From Clostridia bacterium (GTDB lineage: Bacteria > Bacillota > Clostridia > Christensenellales > CAG-314), in contig JAQVMT010000012.1 in assembly GCA_028703495.1 (NCBI GenBank), positions 1-59,040 on the forward strand: 59,040 nucleotides of DNA, written 5' to 3'. Numbering within the stretch: position 1 is the stretch's first letter; each line of letters begins with the position of its first letter. Made by a program: the position numbers and the translations under genes. Below, piece by piece: positions 10,209 to 19,979 of the stretch. The notes beneath the pieces are model-generated. The model saw only the letters and a program-made list of their open reading frames with translations, did no database searches and was not told where the DNA came from.

Positions 10209-10330
10209 AGCCGTGACGACTGCAAGTATAAGACTTTTGGATACAAAAACGAACGATAAGCGGTAAAAATAGCTTTTGAAGCTGCAGAAACACGATTAAG
10301 CAATACAACCGCAGAAAAGGGGACTCAACT

Positions 10331-12058
10331 ATGGCAATCGATGCTTTGACCTACACCGCCGTTACGGCGGAGCTCAATCGACTTCTCGCAGGAGGAAAAA
10401 TCACGAAAATAATTCAACCCGAAAAGGATGAAATTATTCTTTATTTATACGCAAACGGCGTTACCCGTAAGCTTTTGCTGTCGGCAAATTCGGGCGTAAC
10501 ACGGCTTCATCTCACGCAGTCTAAGGCTACGGCTTTGCAGGTTGCCCCCACGTTTTGTATGCTTCTGCGAAAACACCTTACAAACGCTTCGATACGCTCA
10601 TTTGTACAGATGCCCTTTGAAAGAGTTGTGGAAATTAATCTCGACAACACCGACGATTTGGGCTTTCCTCTTTCGCGAAAGCTTATAATCGAGCTTACGG
10701 GAAAATCCGCCAATTTGGTGCTTTGCAAAGAGGATTACACCATTTTGGGTACACTAAGAACGCTTAACGGAACATTTTTCGACCAAAACTCCGACAGACA
10801 TTTTTTGACGGGAATGAAATACGCTTTCTTTCTGCCAAGAGAAAAAATCGCACCCGACGACTTCGACGGCATAACTCGAATTTTAACAGATTCCGACGAC
10901 GTAGAGAAAGCTCTCGCCGACAATCTGTTGGGAATAAGCGGACAAACCGTTCACGAAATACTCTACGGCATCGATATAGAGCCACCGCTTTGCGCACGCA
11001 AGCTCTCCGAGATCGTCAACCGTATTGCCGACTATCTTCGCCGACTGCGCGAATGTCCCAATCCATTTGTTACCGTGGACTCCAAAGGCGGGTATTTGGA
11101 CGTATATCCGGTCAAATACCGCCCTGCCGTCGGAAAGTCTTTTGAGTCGATCAACGATGCCTTCGATGACTTCTTCACCGAAAAAGACGGGCAACAGCGA
11201 TATCGCGAAAAATCCAAGCATATCGCCACAATTGTCAAAAACGCCGTAAACCGCACGGAAAAAAAGCTGGGACTGCAAAAGCAGGCTTTATTGGAATCCG
11301 AAAAGGCGCAGGATTATCTCAATATCGGAAACTTGATTATATCCAACGCTTATGCACTGCAAAAAGGTGCGACGCAAGCAACGCTTTGTGACTTTTACAA
11401 CGACAATCAAGAAGTAACCGTAGAGCTTGATGCAACTCTTTCGCCCCAGCAGAACGCGCAGGCTTATTTCAAAAAAGCCGCTAAAATGAAAAAATCGCGC
11501 GAGTATAATTTAAAGCTTGTTGCCGAAAACCAAAGCGCGTTGGAATATCTAACCTCGCTTTCCGAATCCATAAAGTACTCGACAAATGCGGAGGATTTGG
11601 CGCAGATAACTAACGAGCTTATCGATGCAAAGCTCCTCGCCGTAAAAGCCAACCCCAAAGCCAAACCAAATAAAGCCTCGGCAGTAAAGGATTTATCGCA
11701 ATCCTTGCTCGAATTCGAAGTAGAAGGTTTCAAAGTATTGGCAGGTAAAAACAACCTCCAAAACGACTTCCTTACCTTTAGGCTAGCCGCTCCCGACGAT
11801 ATTTGGCTACACACTCAAGACATACATTCGGCTCACGTCGTGATCGTAAATCCATTAAAAACAACCGTACCCGACAGCGTGATCGTCGTCGCCGCGCAAA
11901 TTACCGCGTACTATTCCCAAGCGCGTAACAGCGGCAAAACCGCCGTCGACTATACGGCAAAACGCTTTGTAAAACGCGTTGCAAAAGCCAAGCCCGGCTT
12001 TGCAGTGTATACCGATTATAATACCATCCTTGTAACGCCTTCGGCAAATGTGAAGTAG
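10331..12058 (+). CDS. rqcH: Ribosome quality-control protein RqcH (NEMF/NFACT family)
   Basis: RqcH binds stalled 50S subunits carrying peptidyl-tRNA and recruits tRNA-Ala to add alanine tails that mark the nascent chain for degradation; ClpXP, encoded next door, is a known disposal route in Bacillus. The NFACT-N domain starts MAIDALTYTAVTAELNRLL, a coiled-coil middle spans roughly residues 270-420, and the C-terminal NFACT-R domain has DDIWLHTQDIHSAHVVI. At 575 residues it is full length. AGGGGA precedes the ATG. Older annotations call this family fibronectin-binding protein. Confidence 0.92.
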   Translation: MAIDALTYTAVTAELNRLLAGGKITKIIQPEKDEIILYLYANGVTRKLLLSANSGVTRLHLTQSKATALQVAPTFCMLLRKHLTNASIRSFVQMPFERVVEINLDNTDDLGFPLSRKLIIELTGKSANLVLCKEDYTILGTLRTLNGTFFDQNSDRHFLTGMKYAFFLPREKIAPDDFDGITRILTDSDDVEKALADNLLGISGQTVHEILYGIDIEPPLCARKLSEIVNRIADYLRRLRECPNPFVTVDSKGGYLDVYPVKYRPAVGKSFESINDAFDDFFTEKDGQQRYREKSKHIATIVKNAVNRTEKKLGLQKQALLESEKAQDYLNIGNLIISNAYALQKGATQATLCDFYNDNQEVTVELDATLSPQQNAQAYFKKAAKMKKSREYNLKLVAENQSALEYLTSLSESIKYSTNAEDLAQITNELIDAKLLAVKANPKAKPNKASAVKDLSQSLLEFEVEGFKVLAGKNNLQNDFLTFRLAAPDDIWLHTQDIHSAHVVIVNPLKTTVPDSVIVVAAQITAYYSQARNSGKTAVDYTAKRFVKRVAKAKPGFAVYTDYNTILVTPSANVK

Positions 12059-12153
12059 CATTCTTATGTCGACACGCAAACTGCCTTGACTTTCCCTTGT
12101 CTGCATGGCTCAATCGGCACTAAGATATCAACATACGCTCGACACCAAAACGC

Positions 12154-12615
12154 CTACCGCTTCTCCAAATCAGAGTAAAGCTCGAGGCGAACGCCCGATT
12201 CTGCGAATAATTCCAGCGCGAAGTCATCGGGATAGCCTTGGTCGTAGACAACGCGCACTATGCCCGAATTGATTATCATTTTCGCGCATATTACGCATGG
12301 CTGATGCGTGCAATAAAGCTCGGCTCCCTCAAGAGAAATCCCCAAACGCGCTGCCTGTATTATCGCGTTTTGTTCGGCGTGAACGGCATAACAAAGCTCC
12401 AGCATTTTGCCGCTTTCGATGTTAAGCTTGTTCCGCAAACACTCGCCGCGTTCCATACAGCTTTTTATTCCGGCGGGCGCACCATTGTAGCCCGTTGTCA
12501 AAATGCGCTTGTTTTTTACGATTATCGCTCCCACCTTGCGGTTTTCCTTGTAGCAGCTCGACCAGTCTGCAACCAGCTTGGTCATTTCCATAAACCTTTT
12601 GTCCCACTTGTTCAT
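12154..12615 (-). CDS. Deoxycytidylate (dCMP) deaminase, ComEB type
   Basis: It converts dCMP to dUMP for thymidylate synthesis. Zinc and catalytic motifs are clear: HAEQNAI (zinc His and general-base Glu) and PCVICAKMII (two zinc cysteines), plus the family's additional CMERGEC segment. Length 153 is typical of the ComEB/dCMP deaminase group and longer than a bare cytidine deaminase. CGGAGG lies eight bases before the ATG. It is convergent with rqcH and divergent from the groE promoter region. Confidence 0.9.
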   Translation of the reverse strand: MNKWDKRFMEMTKLVADWSSCYKENRKVGAIIVKNKRILTTGYNGAPAGIKSCMERGECLRNKLNIESGKMLELCYAVHAEQNAIIQAARLGISLEGAELYCTHQPCVICAKMIINSGIVRVVYDQGYPDDFALELFAESGVRLELYSDLEKR

Positions 12616-12780
12616 TAAGCGCGCCTCCGTATAATTTCAAGTATAGTTTATCAAATATCACCCCCTCTTGTCAATTATCGGTTGGTTGTATTTTCGGTTT
12701 ATCTGTTTATCAATACAACGCACAAAAATACAATGTGCGAAAATACGACAAAAAAAATGACGGGAATTGCGAAAAAACAG

Positions 12781-12808
12781 TTGACAAAAAAGCATTATGG
12801 TATATAAT
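12781..12808 (+). promoter_or_regulatory. Sigma-A promoter of groES-groEL
   Basis: TTGACA (12781-12786) and TATAAT (12803-12808) with a 16-base spacer, immediately upstream of the CIRCE operator. Confidence 0.85.
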
Positions 12809-12816
12809 ACTTATTG

Positions 12817-12843
12817 TTAGCACTCAAACGCATAGACTGCTAA
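12817..12843 (+). promoter_or_regulatory. CIRCE operator (HrcA binding site)
   Basis: TTAGCACTC, nine bases, then GACTGCTAA. This matches the CIRCE consensus TTAGCACTC-N9-GAGTGCTAA at all but one base in the right arm. Its position at the transcription start implies HrcA repression of groES-groEL that is relieved by heat or misfolded protein. hrcA is not in the window. Confidence 0.92.
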
Positions 12844-12901
12844 CAATATTGAGGCTCGACTGATGTTTTTTGCAGCGGTGCTCGTGCTGTTCGAGGCTTT
12901 T

Positions 12902-13000
12902 GCGGTATGTATCTATACCTATAAGTACGTTTGCGTTTTGGACGTTTACTCAATCTAAGCGTATGCGGTATGAATTTGTACCGATAAGAACGTTTGGTTT
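12902..13000 (+). repeat. Two-copy repeat in the groES 5' leader
   Basis: A segment beginning GCGGTATG and containing ATAAG.ACGTTTG occurs at 12902 and 12965, a 63-bp period, between CIRCE and the groES ribosome binding site. The leader is about 230 nt long. Confidence 0.6.
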
Positions 13001-13074
13001 AGGTGGCTTTGGGCGCATTGGCACAGACTCGAAGGCAAGGTCGGGAAATACGATTACATTTGGAGGTAATATAT

Positions 13075-13359
13075 ATGACATTAAAGCCGTTATTTGACAA
13101 GGTTGTTGTAAAGGCTTACGCGGAACCCGAGGCTACGAAGGGTGGGTTATTCATTCCTTCTGCCGCAAAAGAAAAACCCGAGGTTGCGGAGGTGATCGCT
13201 TGCGGTCCCGGCGGCACGGTGGACGGCAAGGAAATCGTGATGCAGGTTAAAGTCGGCGACAAGGTGCTTTACAGCAAGTATGCGGGCAATCAATACAAGC
13301 TCGACGGACAGGAAGTTACGATTATCAGACAATCCGACATCCTCGCCATCGTCGAATAA
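13075..13359 (+). CDS. groES: Co-chaperonin GroES (Hsp10)
   Basis: GroES caps the GroEL chamber. The 94 residues begin MTLKPLFDKVVVKAY, contain the mobile-loop region TKGGLFIPSAAKEKP, and end with the beta strand EVTIIRQSDILAIVE, all standard. The start at 13075 follows TGGAGGTAA; an upstream in-frame start at 13003 has no family support. Transcription is CIRCE-controlled. The last codons and the 3' flank are repeated 57 bp downstream. Confidence 0.96.
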   Translation: MTLKPLFDKVVVKAYAEPEATKGGLFIPSAAKEKPEVAEVIACGPGGTVDGKEIVMQVKVGDKVLYSKYAGNQYKLDGQEVTIIRQSDILAIVE

Positions 13360-13447
13360 TCGACCGAAAAGCGGTAGGGCTTCATGCAAGCCGACATATT
13401 CGCTATCGTCAAATTATCGACGATAAAGCAGTAAGCTTCATGCAAGT
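13334..13447 (+). repeat. Duplication of the groES 3' end
   Basis: The stretch starting CCGACATCCTCGCCATCGTC (groES codons) and running through the stop to GCTTCATGCAAG is copied at 13391 as CCGACATATTCGCTATCGTC...GCTTCATGCAAG, offset 57 bp. A third partial start (CATGCAAGTCGAGG) follows. Confidence 0.85.
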
Positions 13448-13523
13448 CGAGGTTGTTTTATAGCCGTTCGAATAAGATGAACGAGCGGTAAATCGGTTTG
13501 ACAGAATAACACATAAAGAATAA

Positions 13524-15176
<1,653 letters not shown>

Positions 15177-15244
15177 AAACGGACCTCTAACGAAGATGGT
15201 ATGAACCTTCGATAGGTCGGCTTCGAACTGACTGAAACTTATTC

Positions 15245-15312
15245 GTAATATAGAAGTGGATTTGTGTAATACTAAATAGCTTCTTATTTCGGGAATTCGG
15301 CGAATGCATTTT
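15245..15312 (+). repeat. Dispersed intergenic element, copy 2 (diverged)
   Basis: TAGAAGTGGATT, GTAATACTAAATAG, TTATTTCGGGAATTCGGCGA and GCATTTTTGCGG align in order with the better copy at 41850-41915. It lies just upstream of the groEL terminator. Confidence 0.55.
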
Positions 15313-15313
15313 T

Positions 15314-15347
15314 GCGGGTTTGGCAATAAAGTCAAGCCCGCTTTTTT
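15314..15347 (+). terminator. Rho-independent terminator after groEL
   Basis: A 9-bp stem GCGGGTTTG/CAAGCCCGC with one G-T pair and a ten-base loop (AATAAAGT core) is followed by TTTTTT. Confidence 0.85.
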
Positions 15348-15633
15348 ACGCAAAGGAATAATCCAACATTAGATTTACAAAAAGCCAAGCCTCTTGCTTG
15401 CGCATAAGATAAAACAAGCTTAAGTAAGACAAGACGCCAAGCCCGCTTTTTGCAAATAATTAACGAACAAGCAATAACGCAGGAATTGCAGAAACACAAA
15501 ACCATCTTGCTTACACTACTTATGAAAGCAAATATTTATATGCTAAGAAGTAGGGATTGCCAAAAGCAAAAACTGTCATATTCGTCCGATACTACGTACA
15601 AATTTAAAGATAAAATGAACGGAGAGCAAACAT

Positions 15634-16281
15634 ATGAATGAGAAATTTAATGATAACTGTAAGATTATCGACTTCGAAACTTGGGAAAGAAGGGAAAAAT
15701 ACGACTTCTTTATGCACGGAGGGTGTGGCTTCAATATTACCTCGCCCGTAGATATTACAAAGGCTTACGATTATGCAAAGGCACATTCGGTAAAGCTGTA
15801 CTCGCTGTTGGTCGCAGTGACGGCAAAAGCGTTGAATATGCACGACTGCTTCAAATATGGTTGGAAGGACGATAAATTCGTATGCTTTGACGTGGTTCAT
15901 CCTCTGATATATGAATTGCCCGAGGGCCACGACGCTAAATGTCTTTGCGCCGAATATGACGACAATATCATTAAACAAATAGATAATATAGAAAGAGTGA
16001 AGGAGGAATACAAGGGCTCCTTCGCATTCCGTCCGCAAAAGAATATTCCCCAAAACAGCATCAATATTTCCTGTGTCCCGTGGATAGAAACCGAAAGCAT
16101 CACATATTGCTTGAAGTATTGCGAAAGTTATTTCGCTCCGATAATTACCTTCGGACGCTACGAAAAAAAGGACGGAAAAGTAATAATTCCGCTTTCTGCA
16201 TACCTAAACCACGCCGTTTGCGACGGCTTCCACGCCGCAACCTTGGTTAAGGACTTTGCCTCATTATGCGATACACTGTAA
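15634..16281 (+). CDS. Chloramphenicol acetyltransferase-like O-acetyltransferase
   Basis: It belongs to the trimeric CAT fold, which acetylates a hydroxyl from acetyl-CoA. The catalytic motif near the C-terminus is LNHAVCDGFHAATLV with His193 as general base, matching the CAT HHAVCDGFH pattern, and F-based packing motifs (FAPIITFGRY) precede it. The length of 215 fits type-A CAT enzymes. Whether chloramphenicol is the substrate cannot be told; chromosomal CAT-like proteins in Clostridia may act on other hydroxyls. AGAGC upstream is a weak ribosome binding site. Its last 12 codons form the first unit of a 40-bp tandem array. Confidence 0.85.
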   Translation: MNEKFNDNCKIIDFETWERREKYDFFMHGGCGFNITSPVDITKAYDYAKAHSVKLYSLLVAVTAKALNMHDCFKYGWKDDKFVCFDVVHPLIYELPEGHDAKCLCAEYDDNIIKQIDNIERVKEEYKGSFAFRPQKNIPQNSINISCVPWIETESITYCLKYCESYFAPIITFGRYEKKDGKVIIPLSAYLNHAVCDGFHAATLVKDFASLCDTL

Positions 16282-16405
16282 GCTCGGTTATGGATTTTGC
16301 GCGTTGTGCGATACACTGTAAGTTCGGATAGGACTTTAGCGCGTTGTGTAATACACTGTAAGCTCGGATAGGACTTTGCCTCATTATGCTATACACTGTA
16401 AGCAC
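16249..16405 (+). repeat. Tandem array made from the 3' end of the CAT-like gene, 40-bp period
   Basis: ATACACTGTAAG occurs at 16271, 16311, 16351 and 16391, exactly 40 bases apart. The first occurrence is the coding end and stop codon of the CAT-like gene; the other three are downstream and keep GGACTTT, the TTATG or TTGTG block and the TAA. The fourth unit (GGACTTTGCCTCATTATGC) is closer to the gene than the second and third are. Confidence 0.93.
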
Positions 16406-16462
16406 AATCGGATTTCTGTCGTTTTTTATAGTGACGGTTTACGACATAGCAAAAGCCGAGAA

Positions 16463-17314
16463 CTAAAGCACTTTGGACAGAAAGTCGATAAGTCGCGGAC
16501 TTTGGGGCGCATTGAACAGTAATTTTGGCGAGTTCTCCTCGCAAATTCTGCCATTGTCCATAAACACTGCTCGGTTTGCGGCGTTCTTGGCGAATCGAAG
16601 CTCGTGAGTTACGACAATCATTGTCATACTCCTTGCCAAATCAATCATTACGTTGACGACCTCTGACACCATTTCGGGATCCAACGCGCTGGTAGGCTCA
16701 TCGAAAAGCATTATTTCGGGCTGCATGGCAAGTGCGCGTACGATAGCAATTCTCTGCTTTTGTCCGCCCGAAAGCGTGGAAGGATAAGCACCGCTCTTTT
16801 CGGCAAGTCCGACCTTATTCAAAAGCTCAATCGCTTGACTCTCCGCCAGCTCTTTGGGCGTTTTTTTGAGCTTCATCGGCGCAAGAGTAATATTTTGCAT
16901 CACCGTCAAGTGCGGAAATAGATTGAATTGCTGAAAAACCATCCCCGTCTTTTCCCTGTAGGAATTCAACAGTTTAAGCCGCTTTTTTTCGCCTGCCGCT
17001 TCCTCTTTTCCGATGAGTTTGCACTCCTCTTTCAAAGCCGAATATTCGGGGCTTTTTTTATCGGTTTGATTTTGCTTCTGCTTCAAAGCGTGTAGGCTTG
17101 ACTTGAAAACCACTTCGCCGTCCAGCTTAATTTCTCCACCGTCAGGCTTCTCCAACATATTGATACAACGTAGCAACGTACTTTTGCCGCAACCGCTTGC
17201 ACCGATAACTGCAATTACATCACCTCTCCGCACCTCCAGATTCACACCTTTAAGCACATCGTTATTTCCAAACGACTTTGTCAATTCCCGAATTTCCAAT
17301 AGATTTTCAAACAT
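16463..17314 (-). CDS. Amino-acid ABC transporter ATP-binding protein (GlnQ/HisP type)
   Basis: This is the ATPase of a polar amino-acid importer. Walker A GASGCGKST lies at residues 38-46, the Q-loop is FQQFNLFPHLTVMQN, the signature LSGGQKQRIAIVRALA, Walker B IMLFDEPTSALD and the switch His VVTHEL. It is 283 residues, longer than the usual 240-250, because of a lysine/glutamate-rich insertion at about residues 70-118 between the GEI.LDGE strand and the Q-loop. The insertion is uncommon and may be a helical hairpin. It is last in the operon after the binding protein and permease, separated from the permease by 207 bp of short repeats. Confidence 0.92.
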   Translation of the reverse strand: MFENLLEIRELTKSFGNNDVLKGVNLEVRRGDVIAVIGASGCGKSTLLRCINMLEKPDGGEIKLDGEVVFKSSLHALKQKQNQTDKKSPEYSALKEECKLIGKEEAAGEKKRLKLLNSYREKTGMVFQQFNLFPHLTVMQNITLAPMKLKKTPKELAESQAIELLNKVGLAEKSGAYPSTLSGGQKQRIAIVRALAMQPEIMLFDEPTSALDPEMVSEVVNVMIDLARSMTMIVVTHELRFAKNAANRAVFMDNGRICEENSPKLLFNAPQSPRLIDFLSKVL

Positions 17315-17389
17315 TTATTTTATCCTTTGATAACTTTATTCTCCGACCTTAACCTATTCTGCCGCACAAACTGTCGGAATTCATTTTAA

Positions 17390-17521
17390 TATATGTATTT
17401 CGCAGCCGAACAAGCCATCTAAATACACAAACAGCACTCTGCCAACCGATGTCCGAAGACTGCCGACTAATAACTGTCTGCTGACAACCGCCAACCGACA
17501 ACCTACAACTATCTGTTGATA
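17390..17521 (-). repeat. Short degenerate repeats between permease and ATPase genes
   Basis: The gap is filled by CTGCC/CTGCT and AACCGACAAC-like words repeated at irregular 15-30 base spacing, for example CCAACCGATGTCCGAAGACT and CCAACCGACAACCTACAACT. No gene is seen. Confidence 0.45.
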
Positions 17522-18214
17522 CTAACACTCGCTAACGGCGTACCTCTTTTCAACCAACTTTACAATGCCTGTAATTATCAGTACGAGTATCAGATACATC
17601 GCAGCAAGAACTATGTACGGCACGAAATACTCCAACGTGCTGTCGGCAATTGCCTGCATGGAACGTGTAAGATCCACCACCGCAACAAAGCTCAACACCG
17701 ATGTTTCCTTGATAAGCGTTATAAACTCGTTGCCTATCGTGGGAATCACGTTCTTAACGGCTTGCGGCAGTACTATTCTAAACATCGTCGCAGAGAAGGA
17801 AAAACCCAATGCTCTGCCTGCTTCGCTCTGCCCTCTGTCTACGGAATTGATGCCGCTTCGCATTATTTCGCTCATATACGCGCCGCTGTTTAACCCGAAT
17901 ATAACTATCGCTTCCGGTAAAGAGCCTATGTTGATTCCCAATAAAGGAAATATTGCATAATGCCCTAATAATAACTGCACAATGATCGGCGTTCCCCTCA
18001 TAAAAGCTACGTAAACGCCGCAAATTGCCTTAATAACGCGTACCGCGACCGAATTGAGATATATCGCCTTCACAACGGCGATTATTCCTCCCAAAATGAA
18101 ACCGATCAAAAGTCCGATGACAGCAATCAGGACGGTATTTTTTAGCCCTTCGAGAGTTAATTCATAACCGCCCCTATCTATGAAATTCGTTAAGAAAATC
18201 TCAATCGCTCTCAT
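17522..18214 (-). CDS. Amino-acid ABC transporter permease (HisM/GlnP type)
   Basis: This membrane subunit of the importer has 230 residues and about five transmembrane helices. The EAA loop that docks with the ATPase is EAGRALGFSFSATMFRIVLPQAVKN. The N-terminal half includes GLKNTVLIAVIGLLIGFILGG and AFMRGTPIIVQLL, both characteristic of the His/Glu/Gln/Arg/opine permease family. The ATG overlaps the stop of the binding-protein gene by four bases, indicating translational coupling. Confidence 0.92.
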   Translation of the reverse strand: MRAIEIFLTNFIDRGGYELTLEGLKNTVLIAVIGLLIGFILGGIIAVVKAIYLNSVAVRVIKAICGVYVAFMRGTPIIVQLLLGHYAIFPLLGINIGSLPEAIVIFGLNSGAYMSEIMRSGINSVDRGQSEAGRALGFSFSATMFRIVLPQAVKNVIPTIGNEFITLIKETSVLSFVAVVDLTRSMQAIADSTLEYFVPYIVLAAMYLILVLIITGIVKLVEKRYAVSEC

Positions 18215-19056
18215 TTACCCAATTTCGCATTGACCGAAGCCGATATCATTAAAGCAGGTTGCTTGTCGATTATTACAGCATTAATTCTACCGTTGGACAA
18301 ATCCTGTATTGCAAGTGCGCCGTTGGAATATGCCTTCGTCGTTAAATTTGTAAATCCGCCATAACCGAAGTCCTCATCGCCCGCCGAATACATATATCCC
18401 GTCGTTCCCGACTGCGTTCCCACACAGTAAGCAGAAGTCTTTGCCTTCAAGATTGCCTCGACCTCATCAGCCGTTGTGCAGTTGTCAAACTCTGTATCAC
18501 TATCGAGCACCACCAACACCTGCGCCGATTCGTAGTATCCCGTTGTGAAGCTCACCTGCTCGAGCCTAGTTTGCGTAACCGTCATTCCCGCCATACCTAT
18601 GTCGCTTTCACCGCTCTTAACGCTCGCAATTATCGAATCGAACTTCATATCCGCAACATAAAGCTGTTTACCCAAGTACTCCGCAAGCAAGGACGCTATC
18701 TTTACGTCGACACCCGTGAATTTGTTGCCCGTATAATACTCAAAGGGCGGAAAATACGCGTTAGTAGCCATCACCAAACAACCCTCCTTGCTATCGGGAT
18801 TCTCATACGCAAAATCGGTCGTCCCATCGAAAAAGCCGTTTATAACCTCGGCAAGCGTGCCGTCTGCTTCAATTTCCGCCAAAAATGCGTTCGCTGCCGT
18901 CAGCAGCTCTGTGTTCTCCTTGGCAATCGCATACGCATAGGTTTCGCTCGTCAATGCTATCGACTTGACCTCGACAGCCTTTCCCACAGTTTCCGTACAG
19001 CCGACAAGACACGCCAACGCCATCACAATCGCAAATAGTACAATAAGTTTTTTCAT
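18211..19056 (-). CDS. Amino-acid ABC transporter substrate-binding lipoprotein, apparently circularly permuted
   Basis: A lipoprotein signal MKKLIVLFAIVMALACLVGC ends at Cys20, so the protein is lipid-anchored outside. Residues 94-281 match the usual start and body of family-3 binding proteins (NAYFPPFEYY, DVKIASLLAEYLG, FDSIIASVKSGESDI, FTTGYYES, GTQSGTTG). The segment normally at the C-terminus (YAIAKENTELL...ADGTLAEVINGFF) is instead at residues 40-77, before the body. The body stops at ALMISASVNAKLGK. I chose the ATG at 19056 because AAAGGAG precedes it and a longer frame would overlap the promoter. I recall similar layouts in gut Clostridia but cannot verify that here. Confidence 0.88.
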   Translation of the reverse strand: MKKLIVLFAIVMALACLVGCTETVGKAVEVKSIALTSETYAYAIAKENTELLTAANAFLAEIEADGTLAEVINGFFDGTTDFAYENPDSKEGCLVMATNAYFPPFEYYTGNKFTGVDVKIASLLAEYLGKQLYVADMKFDSIIASVKSGESDIGMAGMTVTQTRLEQVSFTTGYYESAQVLVVLDSDTEFDNCTTADEVEAILKAKTSAYCVGTQSGTTGYMYSAGDEDFGYGGFTNLTTKAYSNGALAIQDLSNGRINAVIIDKQPALMISASVNAKLGK

Positions 19057-19089
19057 TTCTTCTCCTTTCGTTCGCCGAATATTAACTCC

Positions 19090-19134
19090 GCTTCGACCCA
19101 TTAGCAGATATTGCAAATCTGCACTAATCGAAGC
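19090..19134 (-). promoter_or_regulatory. Strong hairpin in the leader of the amino-acid importer operon
   Basis: In the transcript GCTTCGA, TTAG and GCAGAT pair in order with ATCTGC, CTAA and TCGAAGC around a short loop. It sits between the promoter and the ribosome binding site and has no T-run, so it is not a simple terminator. It may protect the mRNA or regulate translation. Confidence 0.5.
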
Positions 19135-19168
19135 CCTTGTATTTCTACGGCTTTTTTTATTTCGGTTG

Positions 19169-19197
19169 ATTTTATCACCGCCTAAATCTGTTGTCAA
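19169..19197 (-). promoter_or_regulatory. Sigma-A promoter of the amino-acid importer operon
   Basis: On the minus strand TTGACA (19192-19197) and TAAAAT (19169-19174) are 17 bases apart, about 110 bases before the binding-protein start. Confidence 0.85.
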
Positions 19198-19249
19198 GTA
19201 TTTTAAGCGAATAAAAGGCAAGAATTTTTATAAATTTTTTATATAATTA

Positions 19250-19690
19250 TTATTTATGCAAAATGCTATTAGAATTTTGTATAAATATAATAAGTGCGAA
19301 AACGAAGACGCTCGGGAAAAAACATGTACGATTTCTATGTATTTAATACTCAAAAAAACAAATTATGCCGACATTTCGTCTTGTCGCCGTAAATAGATCA
19401 GGTTTAATTCGTCGAAAGCGTGTAACCCTTTGCTTCGCTTGCCCGACTTCTGCAGCGCGCAATTATTCAAAGAATTATCACTAAAAGAATGTCAAATTTA
19501 CGTAAAACCTATTGCTTCCTTCGATAAAACAAAGAATATAGCCATTTATGCGAGCTTGTTTGAATAGATACACGATACGACTTGGATTTTGCATATTATA
19601 ATTAAATATGCACAAAGTGCCGTTAGGTTCGGAATACTGACGGATATCGAAACAGGTGCCTTCGATACTTGAATACAAAACAAGTGCGAA
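19250..19690. other. Gap without a supported gene
   Basis: The sequence is AT-rich near 19230-19290 and otherwise featureless. Open frames up to about 80 codons have no ribosome binding site or family resemblance. Confidence 0.4.
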
Positions 19691-19693
19691 AAA

Positions 19694-19755
19694 AATCCCG
19701 AAAAAGCAATGGGGGGGCAATATTGCTCCGATGCTTTTCGGGATCTTTATACTAA
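19694..19755 (-). terminator. Probable terminator for glnA
   Basis: On the minus strand ATCCCGAAAAGCA pairs with TGCTTTTTCGGGAT around a loop containing seven C, followed by TTTTTTT. It lies about 230 bases after the glnA stop. Confidence 0.65.
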
Positions 19756-19979
19756 TCCGATTAAACTATAAAACAACCTTAAAACCCAATGGAAACAAAT
19801 CAAATAAATTATTTATTATTCAATTTTTCCTTTGCCTTCGATGTCGGAAGCATATGCAGGAAAAAGCAAGCAATGCGCGGCTAACCTAAATGCCCTAAAC
19901 TCCAAAAGCCAGGTACGAAAGTGAATGACGATCGGAGGTGCATATCAAGACGGCAACCGCAGATATTCTTTATAGCTTT

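Noticed and set aside
15604-16053. Minus-strand frame of 149 codons overlapping the CAT-like gene
   Set aside because: It is antisense to a gene with a clear catalytic motif and has no recognisable product.
19481-19720. Minus-strand 79-codon frame between the importer operon and glnA
   Set aside because: No ribosome binding site or known motif, and it overlaps the probable glnA terminator.
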